A stretch of 64,000 nucleotides of DNA, from NCBI RefSeq assembly GCF_000193495.2, contig NZ_AP023410.1:744001-808000 (forward strand), in the 5' to 3' direction. The notes beneath the pieces are model-generated. The model searched no databases. It was not told the DNA's origin and saw only the letters and a program-made list of their open reading frames with translations. Of the stretch, positions 28,278-37,446 are shown piece by piece; within the stretch, counting starts at the first letter, position 1; every line of letters begins with the position of its first letter. The DNA is from Acetobacter aceti NBRC 14818 (GTDB lineage Bacteria > Pseudomonadota > Alphaproteobacteria > Acetobacterales > Acetobacteraceae). The translations under genes and the position numbers were made by a program.

Positions 28278-29383
28278 GCCGCCTGGAGTGTGTCGGCCTC
28301 ACTCCTCGCTTCACCCGTGTGATTGCCATCGCCACGCGAGCGATGTGGCGCACGAACAGCACCCGCCGCGATCTGCCGGTCATAGAACGCATTGATCGCG
28401 TCAATCACTTCGGCTGCCGTGTCCATGCGGTTTACGGAAGCCCTGAATCCTGCCGATTCAGGCAGGCCTGCCGAATACCAGGAGACATGCTTGCGGGCGA
28501 GCCTCAGGCCGGGATGCTCACCGAAATGGCGCAGCATCGAATCATAATGCTCCAGAACAACGGCGCGTTCCGTTTCAAGATCGGGGTCCGCTGGCGTTTC
28601 GCCTGTACGGAGCGCTTCCGCGACCTGACCGAGGAACCACGGACGACCATACGCGCCGCGTCCGATCATCACGCCGTCAGCGCCAGAAAGAGCAAGCGCC
28701 TGTCGTGCGTCGTCAACTGTGACGATATCACCGTTAACGATCACCGGCAGACGGACAGCTTCCTTCACCTGACGGACGAAAGCCCAGTCAGCGGAGCCGT
28801 TGTAGAACTGCTGCCGGGTGCGTCCGTGAACCGTGATCATGCGGATGCCGCATTCCTGCGCGATACGGGCAAGGTTAGGCGCGTTCAGATGATCATAATC
28901 CCAGCCCATACGCATCTTCAGCGTGACCGGCACATCGACCGCTTTCACCGTGGCCTCAAGCAGACGCCCCGCTGCGACTTCGTCACGCATCAGGGCTGAG
29001 CCCGCCATCTGGCCAACCGCGACCTTCTTCACCGGGCAGCCGAAATTGATGTCGATGATGTCGGCGCCCTTACCGACAGCGATGCGGGCCGCTTCCCCCA
29101 TGGCGTCAGGATCGCACCCGGCCAGCTGGATGGAATTGGGGCCAGCGGCATCGGCGACCTCGGCCATGCGAAGCGTCGCTTCGTTTTCGCGGACCATCGC
29201 CCAGGACGCGATCATCTCGGAGACCACCAGCCCCGCGCCAAAGCGGCGGGCGAGCCTGCGGAACGGCACGTCTGTCACACCTGCCATCGGCGCGAGAATG
29301 ACGGGTGCATCCAGCACAACGCCACCAAGGTCGATCGGCGCGAGGTCAAGCCCCGCCGCCCTGTTCATTTCTGCCATGTCCAT
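28274..29383 (-). CDS. dusB: tRNA-dihydrouridine synthase B (nifR3)
   Basis: 369 residues, FMN-dependent TIM barrel that reduces uridine in the tRNA D-loop. Motifs: VILAPMAGVTDVPFRRLARR at the N-terminus, INFGCPVKKVA with the catalytic cysteine of the family, VNGDIVTVDDARQAL and DGVMIGRGAYGRPWFL. It heads the nitrogen operon exactly as nifR3 does in Rhodobacter and Azospirillum. It starts 34 bases downstream of the antiporter gene, so read-through from it is possible. Confidence 0.95.
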   Translation of the reverse strand: MDMAEMNRAAGLDLAPIDLGGVVLDAPVILAPMAGVTDVPFRRLARRFGAGLVVSEMIASWAMVRENEATLRMAEVADAAGPNSIQLAGCDPDAMGEAARIAVGKGADIIDINFGCPVKKVAVGQMAGSALMRDEVAAGRLLEATVKAVDVPVTLKMRMGWDYDHLNAPNLARIAQECGIRMITVHGRTRQQFYNGSADWAFVRQVKEAVRLPVIVNGDIVTVDDARQALALSGADGVMIGRGAYGRPWFLGQVAEALRTGETPADPDLETERAVVLEHYDSMLRHFGEHPGLRLARKHVSWYSAGLPESAGFRASVNRMDTAAEVIDAINAFYDRQIAAGAVRAPHRSRGDGNHTGEARSEADTLQAA

Positions 29384-29417
29384 GATGCCGCCAACCTACC
29401 TGCGTGCGGGCTGGAGT

Positions 29418-31985
29418 TCAACAAAATCTCCACGCATCGGGCTCCCTTGTTCCCACCATCTCAAGAGCACTCGTCTCGCTTCGCTCCCGCACCTTCGCAA
29501 GGTCATCCAGATTTCTGACGACGATAGGATATTCCTCAACCAGTCGTCTGAACCTCTGAGCCGGAATGGCGAGCATGTGACCGAAACGCACTGCACGGAC
29601 TGTTCCCGGCATGGGGCTGTTATCAATCGCTTCACGTGCGCCGATGATATCGCCCGCTCCGTAATCAATATCGTGTTCACTGACATGCATTTCGGCACGC
29701 CCGGCGCTGACAAAAAACACCGTATGCGCCTTGTGCCCTCGCTTCAGCAAAGCTTCACCCACGGAAGGGAAACGGAGGGATGCCGTCTGGGCAAGATCGT
29801 GAAGCGCCGTGGCGGGAAGACCCTTGAAGATCAGGGCCCCACGCAGACGGGTCTCGATGTTGTTGCGCAGGTTGAAGGTCATGCGACGGTCAAGACGAAC
29901 GCGACGACGATCCACATCCTTGTGCAGCTCACGCGACAGTTCGTCGCTGATCAGCGATTCCGCATGCAGCGTATCGATTTCCTGCGCTTCCAGACGAATG
30001 ACAATCTGCCTGAAAATGCGGGTTTCCAGCGCTTCCGAATAACCGGGATAATGCAGGCGCAGGGCCAGCAGAGCCTCATCCAGCATCTTGCGCTGACGTG
30101 ACAATGTTTCCGCCACGATTTCGCTGACACGCGTGCCAAGCGTCGGCTCCATCATGTCCCGCAGGAAACGGGCCAGAGCCAGCGAGACCAGATGACTGAC
30201 CATCAGCATCTCGAACCGTTCCGCCATAGCCGCCATCAGCGGCTTGTCATAATGGAACCTGTTGTGGATGGTCTGCGAAATCCGGAATTTCATTGACGGC
30301 TTGAGGCGTTTGCGAAGCGCCTTGACGTAACCGAACCGCCCTTCCAGTCGCGCCCCATCCGCCATGGCGTCCGAAGTCCGCAGCAGCGTTTCCATCACAC
30401 GACGCGACAGCCCCTGAATACGGAACAGATCAAGGAGAATGGACCGCTCCTGATTGGCGACCGTAATCAGCGCCAGAGTGACACGCTGACGGTCGCCAAG
30501 CGCCGTATCGAACGTGTTGGCCGACCGCTCCTCATGACTGCGGACTTCCAGCGCTTCAATCACCGAGCGGGTGGCGTCGGTCGAGAAACCAAGCTCCTCA
30601 CCGGTTTCCTTCGCCCGCTCGGCCACCTTTTCAAGGGAGATGCTCAGCACCTGATGCCGGAGCGCCTGATCCATTGGAGACAACTGATCGAGCTTGAGGA
30701 ACAGCACCACGGACTTCAGTGTCGTGCCATTCACCAGCAGGGTGATCAGCACGAAGCCCGTGGCGATGATACCGATGAAGTGAGCGACTGGCGTCGAGAC
30801 GTGCGGGTTCTCTGTGACCGCCAGCGCCAGAGCCAGCGTGATGGCGCCGCGTAGGCCGCCCCACACCATTGTCACCTTGAACGGTGTCGGAACCGGTGGC
30901 GCCAGACGGGTCCAGGCGAGAACTGGCAGCAATCCAAATACCACAGCGCCTCGCGCCACCAGTCCCGCCACACTGGCGATCAGAAACAGCACCACATCCC
31001 AGCGGGTCATGCCAACCAGCAAGCGCGGAATGAGCATCGAGGCCAGCACGAAGACGAGTGACCCGGCCCAGAACACAAGCTGCTGCCACAACTCGTTCAG
31101 GAACTGCCATGTCTGGGGGCGGAAGGTGGACGGTCCATACACGGACAGCGTCAGTCCGGCTGCCGCGGTGGCCACCACGCCGGACACCCCGATCACTTCG
31201 TCACAGAGGATGTACACGATGTAAGGCAGCGCAACGGTCATGGTCGTTTCGGCTGCCGGCGCGTTGCCAAGTGCGGTGATGATATAGAGCATCATCCGCG
31301 CACCGATGACGCCGATTGCGATGGCCCCGGAGAATGAAATGACAAAAGAGAGGGCAGCACTGCCGATATGAATCGACTGATGCGACGTCACCGCCGCCAG
31401 CAGAACCGCGAAGATGGCAATGGCGGCGGCGTCATTGAGAAGCGCCTCGCCTTCCACCAGACGGGTCAGGCGAGAAGATGCGCCAATGTCACGGAAAATT
31501 CCGGCCACGGCAGACGGGTCAGTGGTCGCCACGATCGAGCCGAGTAGCAAACAGACAATAAGTGGCATCTGGGCGAACGGCATCAGGGCGAACCCGATGG
31601 TTGCGGTGGAGACCAGAACTGCCACAACGGCCAGAAGCAGGACGGTTGCGGCTTCGTCAGCCAGTCGCCTTACGTCAATGACAAGCGCGCCCTGAAAAAC
31701 CAGCACGGGCAGGAAGACCAGCAGGAAGACCTCGCTGCTGACGGGAAAGTCGAGGAAGGTTTCGGCCACGCCATTGAGGGCCGTGCCCGCAACGCTCGGT
31801 ATTTTTCCGGTATAGGTGCTGCGGATAATCAGGTCAGCACCACCACCGATAACGATGCCCACCAGAGCCAGAAGCACGGTTTCCGACACTTCAAAGCGTC
31901 GGGCGACAGGCTGCACTGCACTTACGACAACCAACAGCAGCGCAATTGCCAGCAGAACTGCCGCCAGGCCCGTCACTTCCATCAA
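29418..31985 (-). CDS. Cation/proton antiporter (CPA1) with C-terminal degenerate cNMP-binding domain
   Basis: 855 residues. Residues about 5-420 are a 12-13-helix Na+/H+ exchanger core: FLPVLVFQGALVIDVRRLAD, SIVATTDPSAVAGIFRDIGA (the ATTDP motif of ion binding) and LVEGEALLNDAAAIAIFAVL (paired acidic ND motif). A helical cytoplasmic region follows, then a cyclic-nucleotide-binding-like domain at about 715-840 (LRGALIFKGLPATALHDLAQ, LKRGHKAHTVFFVSAGRAEM). The phosphate-binding cassette is altered: GDIIGAREAIDNSPMPGTVR lacks the usual FGExAL and Arg. A role in pH or sodium homeostasis is inferred. Confidence 0.88.
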   Translation of the reverse strand: MMEVTGLAAVLLAIALLLVVVSAVQPVARRFEVSETVLLALVGIVIGGGADLIIRSTYTGKIPSVAGTALNGVAETFLDFPVSSEVFLLVFLPVLVFQGALVIDVRRLADEAATVLLLAVVAVLVSTATIGFALMPFAQMPLIVCLLLGSIVATTDPSAVAGIFRDIGASSRLTRLVEGEALLNDAAAIAIFAVLLAAVTSHQSIHIGSAALSFVISFSGAIAIGVIGARMMLYIITALGNAPAAETTMTVALPYIVYILCDEVIGVSGVVATAAAGLTLSVYGPSTFRPQTWQFLNELWQQLVFWAGSLVFVLASMLIPRLLVGMTRWDVVLFLIASVAGLVARGAVVFGLLPVLAWTRLAPPVPTPFKVTMVWGGLRGAITLALALAVTENPHVSTPVAHFIGIIATGFVLITLLVNGTTLKSVVLFLKLDQLSPMDQALRHQVLSISLEKVAERAKETGEELGFSTDATRSVIEALEVRSHEERSANTFDTALGDRQRVTLALITVANQERSILLDLFRIQGLSRRVMETLLRTSDAMADGARLEGRFGYVKALRKRLKPSMKFRISQTIHNRFHYDKPLMAAMAERFEMLMVSHLVSLALARFLRDMMEPTLGTRVSEIVAETLSRQRKMLDEALLALRLHYPGYSEALETRIFRQIVIRLEAQEIDTLHAESLISDELSRELHKDVDRRRVRLDRRMTFNLRNNIETRLRGALIFKGLPATALHDLAQTASLRFPSVGEALLKRGHKAHTVFFVSAGRAEMHVSEHDIDYGAGDIIGAREAIDNSPMPGTVRAVRFGHMLAIPAQRFRRLVEEYPIVVRNLDDLAKVRERSETSALEMVGTREPDAWRFC

Positions 31986-32238
31986 ATTCCCCCTCAGCGC
32001 AGCAGCCCTGCGCCGGTTCTCAATCCTGTCCCGCAGGACTTATTCTCAGAACGGTTTCCCGTTCCGGAAGCTTGTCCTTATTGCGGAACGTTTTGGGCAA
32101 CCATATGGCGCGCCGAAATCAAACCACATATTATTCTGCCACGTCCGGAGCAGTCCCTGTCCCGACCATAGCCTCACACATAACCGGCACACATAGATAA
32201 AACCGGCAATTCTCGCATACTCTACTCCACATATCCCG

Positions 32239-33012
32239 TCAGTGAACGGAAGCCACGGGGACCGTCGCCGCAGCCGTGCCTCCTGACGCAGCGGACGATA
32301 CAACCGGCACACAGGCCGGGAGCGGATGCGGGGTCTGGGCAGCGACAGGAGCCGCCATCGGTGCAACGACGAGCACAGACCGGGTTGGAGCAACCGGCGC
32401 AGCGGGAACGGCTCCACGTTCGACAGAAGACACAACCGCAGCGACATTGACCGGCTTCGCTGACGGCACAGGCTGACCGGGATAGTAAACTGGCCCCTTG
32501 TACACTCCGTCAATCTGGGACGCATTCAGCAGATCAACCTTGTCGTCTCCATTGGCATCACCGGCCAGAGGGGTTTTTTCGGGAGTGATGACCGGTACGT
32601 TGTTCCCGATCATGACCGGCTGGGCGTGCGGAACAGGATGGCCTGCATAATAGACAGGCCCCTTGTAAGCCGACCCGACCTGAGCATCATTGAGAAGATC
32701 GACTTCAGCGTTTCCTGCCGCGTCATCATCAACGGTTTCGTTCTGCCCCAACCTTACCGGCTGGGCCTTCGGAACAGGCTGCCCTGGGTAATAGACAGGC
32801 CCCCGATAGGCTGACGCAAGCTGGGCGTCATTGAGGCGGTCAACAGCAAGGTCGTCTGTCGCCGCCTCTGCGGCGGGTGCCTTTTCCTGCACATGAGCAA
32901 CTTTTGACGGCTGATGCCGGAGTGGCTTCTGAGCCTTCACAGGCCCGGACAGCATAGCCCCCACTGAGGCACATCCCATGAACAGCAGAACCGGTCCCGT
33001 ATTTTTCGGCAT
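32239..33012 (-). CDS. Exported protein with three tandem GPVYYPGQPVP repeats
   Basis: About 257 residues from ATG 33012, preceded by GGAAGAGCGGAAAG. A signal-peptide-like start (MPKNTGPVLLFMGCASVGAM, then LSGPVKAQ) suggests export. The middle has three repeats of the form LNDAQxxSAYRGPVYYPGQPVPKAQPV, starting near residues 61, 104 and 155. The linkers between are acidic: repeat three is preceded by GDANGDDKVDLLN, which looks like a dockerin/EF-hand calcium loop (D-x-N-x-D-x-x-x-D). The C-terminus is Ala/Pro/Val-rich and low in complexity. I do not recognise the family; a cell-surface or matrix role is a guess. The repeats are visible in the DNA as well (around 32780, 32650 and 32490). Confidence 0.7.
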   Translation of the reverse strand: MPKNTGPVLLFMGCASVGAMLSGPVKAQKPLRHQPSKVAHVQEKAPAAEAATDDLAVDRLNDAQLASAYRGPVYYPGQPVPKAQPVRLGQNETVDDDAAGNAEVDLLNDAQVGSAYKGPVYYAGHPVPHAQPVMIGNNVPVITPEKTPLAGDANGDDKVDLLNASQIDGVYKGPVYYPGQPVPSAKPVNVAAVVSSVERGAVPAAPVAPTRSVLVVAPMAAPVAAQTPHPLPACVPVVSSAASGGTAAATVPVASVH

Positions 33013-33268
33013 ACTTTCCGCTCTTCCTTCCTGCATCTTTCCGAACACGGATCATTCCACATACGGTCGTTTTCGACGCGTTTCATGGACCGAGCCTGTC
33101 TTTCCATTATAGGAAACACCCGCCCTGAAAACCCGAAAACAGGCCAGACCGGAAACTCCGGCTGACCTGCATCCTCATCAGCAAATCCCACAGCTCCGGT
33201 TAATGGGTGGATGCACCTGTTGCGTTGATGATGCCCTACTGGGCAGCACTGGCACCACAGGATACATC
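33013..33268. other. Non-coding region upstream of two micro-ORFs
   Basis: Divergent control region between the repeat-protein gene and the micro-ORFs. No clear promoter pair or longer gene is seen; TTGCGT near 33222 is a weak -35 candidate for rightward transcription. Confidence 0.3.
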
Positions 33269-33337
33269 ATGACCAACGGCACTCACATCCCTGACAACAC
33301 CATGCATGGCGTTGTCAGGCAGGGAGGCCCAACATGA
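33269..33337 (+). CDS. 22-residue leader ORF coupled to the next micro-ORF
   Basis: ATG 33269 follows AGGA by seven bases. The frame (MTNGTHIPDNTMHGVVRQGG then PT) ends in a TGA that overlaps the next ATG (ATGA), so the two would be translationally coupled. Most of it lies inside a strong palindrome (33289-33320). The spacing and coupling suggest a leader peptide; its sequence alone gives no function. Confidence 0.4.
   Translation: MTNGTHIPDNTMHGVVRQGGPT
33287..33326 (+). promoter_or_regulatory. Long hairpin within the leader ORF
   Basis: CCTGACAAC pairs with GTTGTCAGG, and the interior CCATGCATGG is itself a palindrome, giving a nearly perfect 30-base stem-loop. It precedes the ribosome site of the next ORF (GGGAGG) by only a few bases. 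It could be an attenuator-like element controlled by leader translation, or a protein-binding palindrome. Confidence 0.5.
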
Positions 33338-33444
33338 AGACCGCTGCGCCAGCAAGACGGACAATCCGGTCTCCGGTGGTTTTGATTCTGGTCGTTTTGA
33401 CATTCTGCATTCTGTTTCAGCTCCCAGGCAGCGTGGTCCCCTAG
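33334..33444 (+). CDS. 36-residue single-pass membrane micro-protein
   Basis: ATG 33334 is seven bases after GGGAGG, a near-ideal ribosome site. The peptide has a basic N-terminus (MKTAAPARRTIRS) and a hydrophobic stretch PVVLILVVLTFCILFQLP long enough to cross the membrane once, with the N-terminus inside by the positive-inside rule. No family is recognised. It lies between an exported repeat protein and the small-protein/dcd/murA operon and may share the leader ORF's regulation. Confidence 0.6.
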   Translation: MKTAAPARRTIRSPVVLILVVLTFCILFQLPGSVVP

Positions 33445-33651
33445 AGAACGCCTATCATTATGGAAGGTTTCGTTAATTTAACCCCCATAAATGAACAAAC
33501 AATGAGACATTTCTCACGTCACATTGTCAGGGTGATGCCGCAACAGAATGACACCCCCGGTCACACGCGCCAGTTCGGATGGATTGCAGAAAAAGTCATG
33601 ATCTGGCTTCCTTACCGCGTCGCCCCACAGAGAACAGGCAGAAAACTCACA

Positions 33652-33954
33652 ATGTCAGCGTCAGGTGATGACAGCACCAATACTGTTGGCCATTCAGCAC
33701 ATATGCCAGAGCAGCCCTTAGTCGGGAAAGACGAAAAGAAACACAAACCCGAGACGCCACACCTCACTCCGGCTGCAGAAGCAGCGCGCCAGAAACGCCT
33801 CGCGGACGAGGCCGAGGCCTTGCGCGCCAACCTCAGGCGGCGTAAGGCGCAGGCTCGTGCGCGGAATGCGATGGAAACATCATCAGACCGCCAGGATTTA
33901 CCTGAGAGCGGCGATGTCTCGTGCGCTTCTCCCACCATTCCGGAGACCCCCTGA
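33652..33954 (+). CDS. Small basic/acidic conserved hypothetical protein upstream of dcd
   Basis: About 100 residues. The central block [20 protein letters not shown] followed by [16 protein letters not shown] is a predicted helix with strong charge alternation; I recall similar short proteins next to dcd or murA in related alphaproteobacteria. The frame extends to 33460, but the N-terminal addition looks non-coding, so ATG 33652 is preferred; the ribosome site is weak. Its stop overlaps the dcd ATG (TGATG), implying coupled translation. Function unknown. Confidence 0.6.
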   Translation: MSASGDDSTNTVGHSAHMPEQPLVGKDEKKHKPETPHLTPAAEAARQKRLADEAEALRANLRRRKAQARARNAMETSSDRQDLPESGDVSCASPTIPETP

Positions 33955-34508
33955 TGCCGATCATGCCTGACACCTGGATCCGAGACAGGGCGCTCAATGC
34001 CGGCATGATCGAACCTTTTGTGGAAAACCAGAAACGTGACGGCGTCATTTCCTACGGCCTGTCGTCTTATGGTTACGACGCGCGCGTCGCTGATGATTTC
34101 AGGATCTTCACCGATGTGAACAACGCCATCGTCGATCCGAAATCCTTCAGCGCGGACAGCTTCGTCTCCCGCAAGGCCGATGTCTGCATCATCCCGCCGA
34201 ACAGCTTCGTTCTGGCGCATACGATCGAGTATTTCCGCATCCCGCGCGACACACTGGTGGTCTGCCTCGGCAAATCCACCTATGCCCGCTGCGGTATCAT
34301 TGTGAACGTCACCCCGCTGGAGCCCGAATGGGAAGGTCAGGTGACGATCGAAATCAGCAACACAACGCCCCTGCCCGCCCGGATCTATGCGAACGAAGGC
34401 ATCTGCCAGTTCCTGTTCTTCCAGGGCGCGTCCCCCTGTGAGGTCAGCTACGCCGACCGTGCGGGGAAATACATGCACCAGCGCGGCGTCGCGACACCGA
34501 GGCTCTGA
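33954..34508 (+). CDS. dcd: dCTP deaminase
   Basis: 184 residues. Deaminates dCTP to dUTP, feeding dTMP synthesis. Motifs: [38 protein letters not shown] (with the catalytic glutamate in the [20 protein letters not shown] continuation) and [12 protein letters not shown] 33954 follows GGAG by nine bases and overlaps the preceding stop. murA starts three bases after its stop, so the three genes form one operon. Confidence 0.96.
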   Translation: MPIMPDTWIRDRALNAGMIEPFVENQKRDGVISYGLSSYGYDARVADDFRIFTDVNNAIVDPKSFSADSFVSRKADVCIIPPNSFVLAHTIEYFRIPRDTLVVCLGKSTYARCGIIVNVTPLEPEWEGQVTIEISNTTPLPARIYANEGICQFLFFQGASPCEVSYADRAGKYMHQRGVATPRL

Positions 34509-34511
34509 GAT

Positions 34512-35774
34512 ATGGATCGTTTCATCATCCGGGGCGGCAAGCCCCTTCGTGGCGAGATCACCATCGGTGGCGCAAAGAACGCCGGTCTGAAACTCATGGT
34601 CGCCGGTCTGCTGACGGCTGAGCGCCTTGTCCTGACCAACGTGCCGCGCATCGCCGACATCGCCACCATGCGCGATCTGCTGGTCCAGCACGGTATTGCC
34701 GTCGAGGATCTGAACGGCGACGGCTCGTCCTATTCCATCGGTGGCGAGATCACGAACACGGAAGCGCCTTACGACATCGTGTCGAAGATGCGCGCCTCCA
34801 TCCTCGTGCTCGGTCCGCTGCTGGCCCGCTGCCGCAAGGCGCGTGTCTCTCTTCCCGGCGGCTGCGCCATCGGCACACGCCCGGTGGACATGCACCTCAA
34901 GGGTCTTGAGACACTCGGTGCGGAAATCCGTCTTGAGGGTGGCTACATCAACGCCACCGCTCCGAACGGCCTGATCGGCGACCGGGTTATCCTGCCGTTT
35001 GCTTCAGTTGGCGCGACGGAAAACCTCCTGATGGCCGCGACACTGGCCAAGGGCCGCACCGAAATCGTCAACGCCGCCCGTGAACCGGAAATTGGCGATC
35101 TGGTCGCCTGCCTGAATGCAATGGGCGCAAAGATCACCGGTTCGGGCAGCGGCACGCTGGTCATTGACGGCGTGGACTCCCTGCATGGCGCGGAACACCG
35201 GATCATGCCGGACCGTATCGAATGCGGCACCTATGCCTGTGCAGCGGGCATTACTGGCGGCGACCTGAAGCTCCTTGGCGGTCGCGTGGACGATCTTGGT
35301 GCGGTTGTCCGGGCGCTGGAAGAAACCGGTGTTGAGGTGACGCAGGAAAGCTACGGCATGCGGGTACGTCGCACCGGCGCGCTCCGTGGCATCGACATCA
35401 TGACCGAGCCCTATCCCGGTTTCCCGACCGACATGCAGGCCCAGTTCATGGCAATGCTGGCGGTCGCCGAGGGTGCCTCGATGATCACCGAGACGATCTT
35501 CGAAAACCGCTTCATGCATGTGCCTGAGCTCAACCGGATGGGTGCGCGGATCAACGTGCATGGCTCGTCCGCGATCATCCGCGGCGTCCATGCGCTCTCC
35601 GGTGCCCCTGTCATGGCGACGGATCTGCGGGCCTCGTTCTCCCTGATCCTCGCTGGTCTTGCAGCGCATGGCGAGACGACGCTCAGCCGGGTCTATCATC
35701 TGGATCGTGGCTATGAAGCGGTCGAGAAGAAGCTTGCGGCCTGTGGCGCGAATATCGAGCGCGTGAAAGGCTGA
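34512..35774 (+). CDS. murA: UDP-N-acetylglucosamine 1-carboxyvinyltransferase
   Basis: 420 residues; transfers enolpyruvate from PEP to UDP-GlcNAc, the first committed step of peptidoglycan synthesis. The N-terminal [20 protein letters not shown], the active-site loop [20 protein letters not shown] (catalytic cysteine present, so fosfomycin-sensitive type), and the [20 protein letters not shown] segment are all typical. Directly downstream of dcd. Confidence 0.97.
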   Translation: MDRFIIRGGKPLRGEITIGGAKNAGLKLMVAGLLTAERLVLTNVPRIADIATMRDLLVQHGIAVEDLNGDGSSYSIGGEITNTEAPYDIVSKMRASILVLGPLLARCRKARVSLPGGCAIGTRPVDMHLKGLETLGAEIRLEGGYINATAPNGLIGDRVILPFASVGATENLLMAATLAKGRTEIVNAAREPEIGDLVACLNAMGAKITGSGSGTLVIDGVDSLHGAEHRIMPDRIECGTYACAAGITGGDLKLLGGRVDDLGAVVRALEETGVEVTQESYGMRVRRTGALRGIDIMTEPYPGFPTDMQAQFMAMLAVAEGASMITETIFENRFMHVPELNRMGARINVHGSSAIIRGVHALSGAPVMATDLRASFSLILAGLAAHGETTLSRVYHLDRGYEAVEKKLAACGANIERVKG

Positions 35775-35808
35775 CAATTTGAACTGAGAAGGCAAGGAGG
35801 AGGACATC

Positions 35809-36777
35809 ATGACTGAAACAGATCTCCGGCAATTTGTTGACCCGGAACTGCGTCCCCTTCTTGATCGTCTTGGCCCGGCTTCGCTGGATATTTCTTCGCT
35901 GCCCGAAGCCCGGGCCAAGCGTCAGCCCCCACCGGGCATGAAGGATAACCTTCCAGCATTGACGACCGCACGGCTGATCCCCGGTATGCCGGATGAGCCG
36001 GACGTGCGGATACTGATTATTGAGCCTGCCGCTGTTTCAGAAAAGCTCCGACCCGCCATGCTGCATATCCATGGCGGCGGTTTTGTCATGGGCACTCCTG
36101 ATTCCATGACGCCGACGCTGCGTCGCTGGGCGGTGGAACTGGACTGCGTGATTGTCTCGGTGGACTATCGTCTCGCCCCCGAACACCCTTTTCCGGCTCC
36201 TCTGGAAGACTGCTATGCTGCTCTGCTCTGGCTGGCTGAAAATGCATCGGACCTGAATATTGATGCGAAACGCATTGGTGTAGCGGGAGAAAGCGCCGGT
36301 GGAGGACTGGCGGCGGGTCTGGCTCTGCTGACCCGTCAGCGTGGTGGCCCGGCGCTTGTGTTCCAGAATCTCCAGTATCCGATGCTGGATGACCGCACTG
36401 TTCTTGCAAAACCTGACATTCCCGGGTGCGGTGCTTTTCTGTGGACGCCGGAGATGAATGTCTTCGGCTGGAAGTCCTATCTGGGCACTGAGCCAGGAGG
36501 CGAAGGCATCTCACCTTTTGCTGCTCCTGCCCGCGCCTCCTCGCTGCACGATCTGCCCCCAACCTATATCGGCGTCGGCTCGATCGATCTCTTCCTGCCC
36601 GAGGATCTGAGCTATGCCATGCGGCTGATGCAGGCTGGCGTTCCTGTGGAACTGGAAGTTTTCCCCGGAGCCTTTCACGCGTTTGAGCTTGATCCGCGTG
36701 CCGGTGTCACAATCCGATCATCCGTACGACGCCTTGATGCGATGAAACGAGCGATGCTGCCGCTTTGTTCGGACTGA
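35809..36777 (+). CDS. Alpha/beta hydrolase, hormone-sensitive lipase (HSL) family esterase
   Basis: 322 residues. Oxyanion motif MLHIHGGGFVMGTP, nucleophile GVAGESAGGGLAAGLALL, and acid and histidine expected at GSIDLFLPEDLSYAM and FPGAFHAFEL. These give the HSL-family catalytic triad. ATG 35809 is preceded by AAGGAGGAGG, a very strong ribosome site. Likely cytoplasmic carboxylesterase acting on short-chain esters, relevant to an organism rich in acetate esters, but substrate is inferred. Thirty-four bases after murA. Confidence 0.9.
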   Translation: MTETDLRQFVDPELRPLLDRLGPASLDISSLPEARAKRQPPPGMKDNLPALTTARLIPGMPDEPDVRILIIEPAAVSEKLRPAMLHIHGGGFVMGTPDSMTPTLRRWAVELDCVIVSVDYRLAPEHPFPAPLEDCYAALLWLAENASDLNIDAKRIGVAGESAGGGLAAGLALLTRQRGGPALVFQNLQYPMLDDRTVLAKPDIPGCGAFLWTPEMNVFGWKSYLGTEPGGEGISPFAAPARASSLHDLPPTYIGVGSIDLFLPEDLSYAMRLMQAGVPVELEVFPGAFHAFELDPRAGVTIRSSVRRLDAMKRAMLPLCSD

Positions 36778-36947
36778 ATATTTAGATTTTAGAGAGGCTT
36801 GACGCCTCCGCCGTTTCATAACAGCCTGTTACAATTACAGTTTGTTATGGAAACCTTCTGCTTCTGTCCCATGTCCGTCGTGGAATACACTTTGTCCTTG
36901 CGGGCTTTCTATTCGGCACTGCGAAAGCGCTCAACTGCAGTCGTCCC

Positions 36948-37337
36948 ATGGTGGTAGGCGCGCTGAGAAGCGGCCAGCAGGCCTGGCTGTTGGGGATTGT
37001 CACCCTGAACGGCAGTCAGGATTTCGCCATTATGAACACGGGCAACAATGCTACGGAAATCATGACCGTCAATATGCCCAGCCTGAAGCCGTCACTACGG
37101 CGGAATGCTTATCGTGAAAACTCCAGCACGATCGCTGGACAGGAACAGCAGCTTGTTTCAGTGGAAAATACTTCTGTCGCATTCGGTTCGCAGCAGACCA
37201 TGGCACCAGTTGCTTACAGACAGAGCCGATCGACACGACGTTCCGAACTGACAACAGCGATCCTGAATTGCGGTAACATCGAGTTCGACAGAAACCGCCG
37301 GACTTTCTGCATCAATCTTCAGACGCCAGCCCCTTGA
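36948..37337 (+). CDS. Small hypothetical protein, possibly exported
   Basis: 130 residues from the first in-frame ATG; ends CGNIEFDRNRRTFCINLQTP. The frame is open further upstream and there reads HFVLAGFLFGTAKALNCSRP, a good signal-peptide core. No ATG, GTG or TTG precedes it; CTG codons at 36858 and 36864 follow a GGAA. So the real start may be non-canonical or lost through a small mutation. Two cysteines near the C-terminus could form a disulfide. No family recognised; preceded by an imperfect palindrome at 36819-36852. Confidence 0.45.
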   Translation: MVVGALRSGQQAWLLGIVTLNGSQDFAIMNTGNNATEIMTVNMPSLKPSLRRNAYRENSSTIAGQEQQLVSVENTSVAFGSQQTMAPVAYRQSRSTRRSELTTAILNCGNIEFDRNRRTFCINLQTPAP

Positions 37338-37400
37338 AACAAGCCTCTCTGGCAGCTTCAGAGTTTTCCGCCAGATCCCAAGAAGTCAGGGGAAAGGAAA

Positions 37401-37430
37401 CACTGACAGGCAGTTGCAAGCCTGTCAGTA
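37401..37430 (-). terminator. Hairpin between convergent genes
   Basis: ACTGACAGGC (37402-37411) pairs perfectly with GCCTGTCAGT (37420-37429). Leftward reading is followed by TGTTTCCTTT, a loose U-rich tail for the gene ending at 37447. Confidence 0.6.
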
Positions 37431-37446
37431 TCAGAGGCGGCAATAC

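Noticed and set aside
33612-34895. Leftward frame of 427 codons opposite the small protein, dcd and murA
   Set aside because: It is a mirror of three strong genes; the high GC content keeps the opposite frame open.
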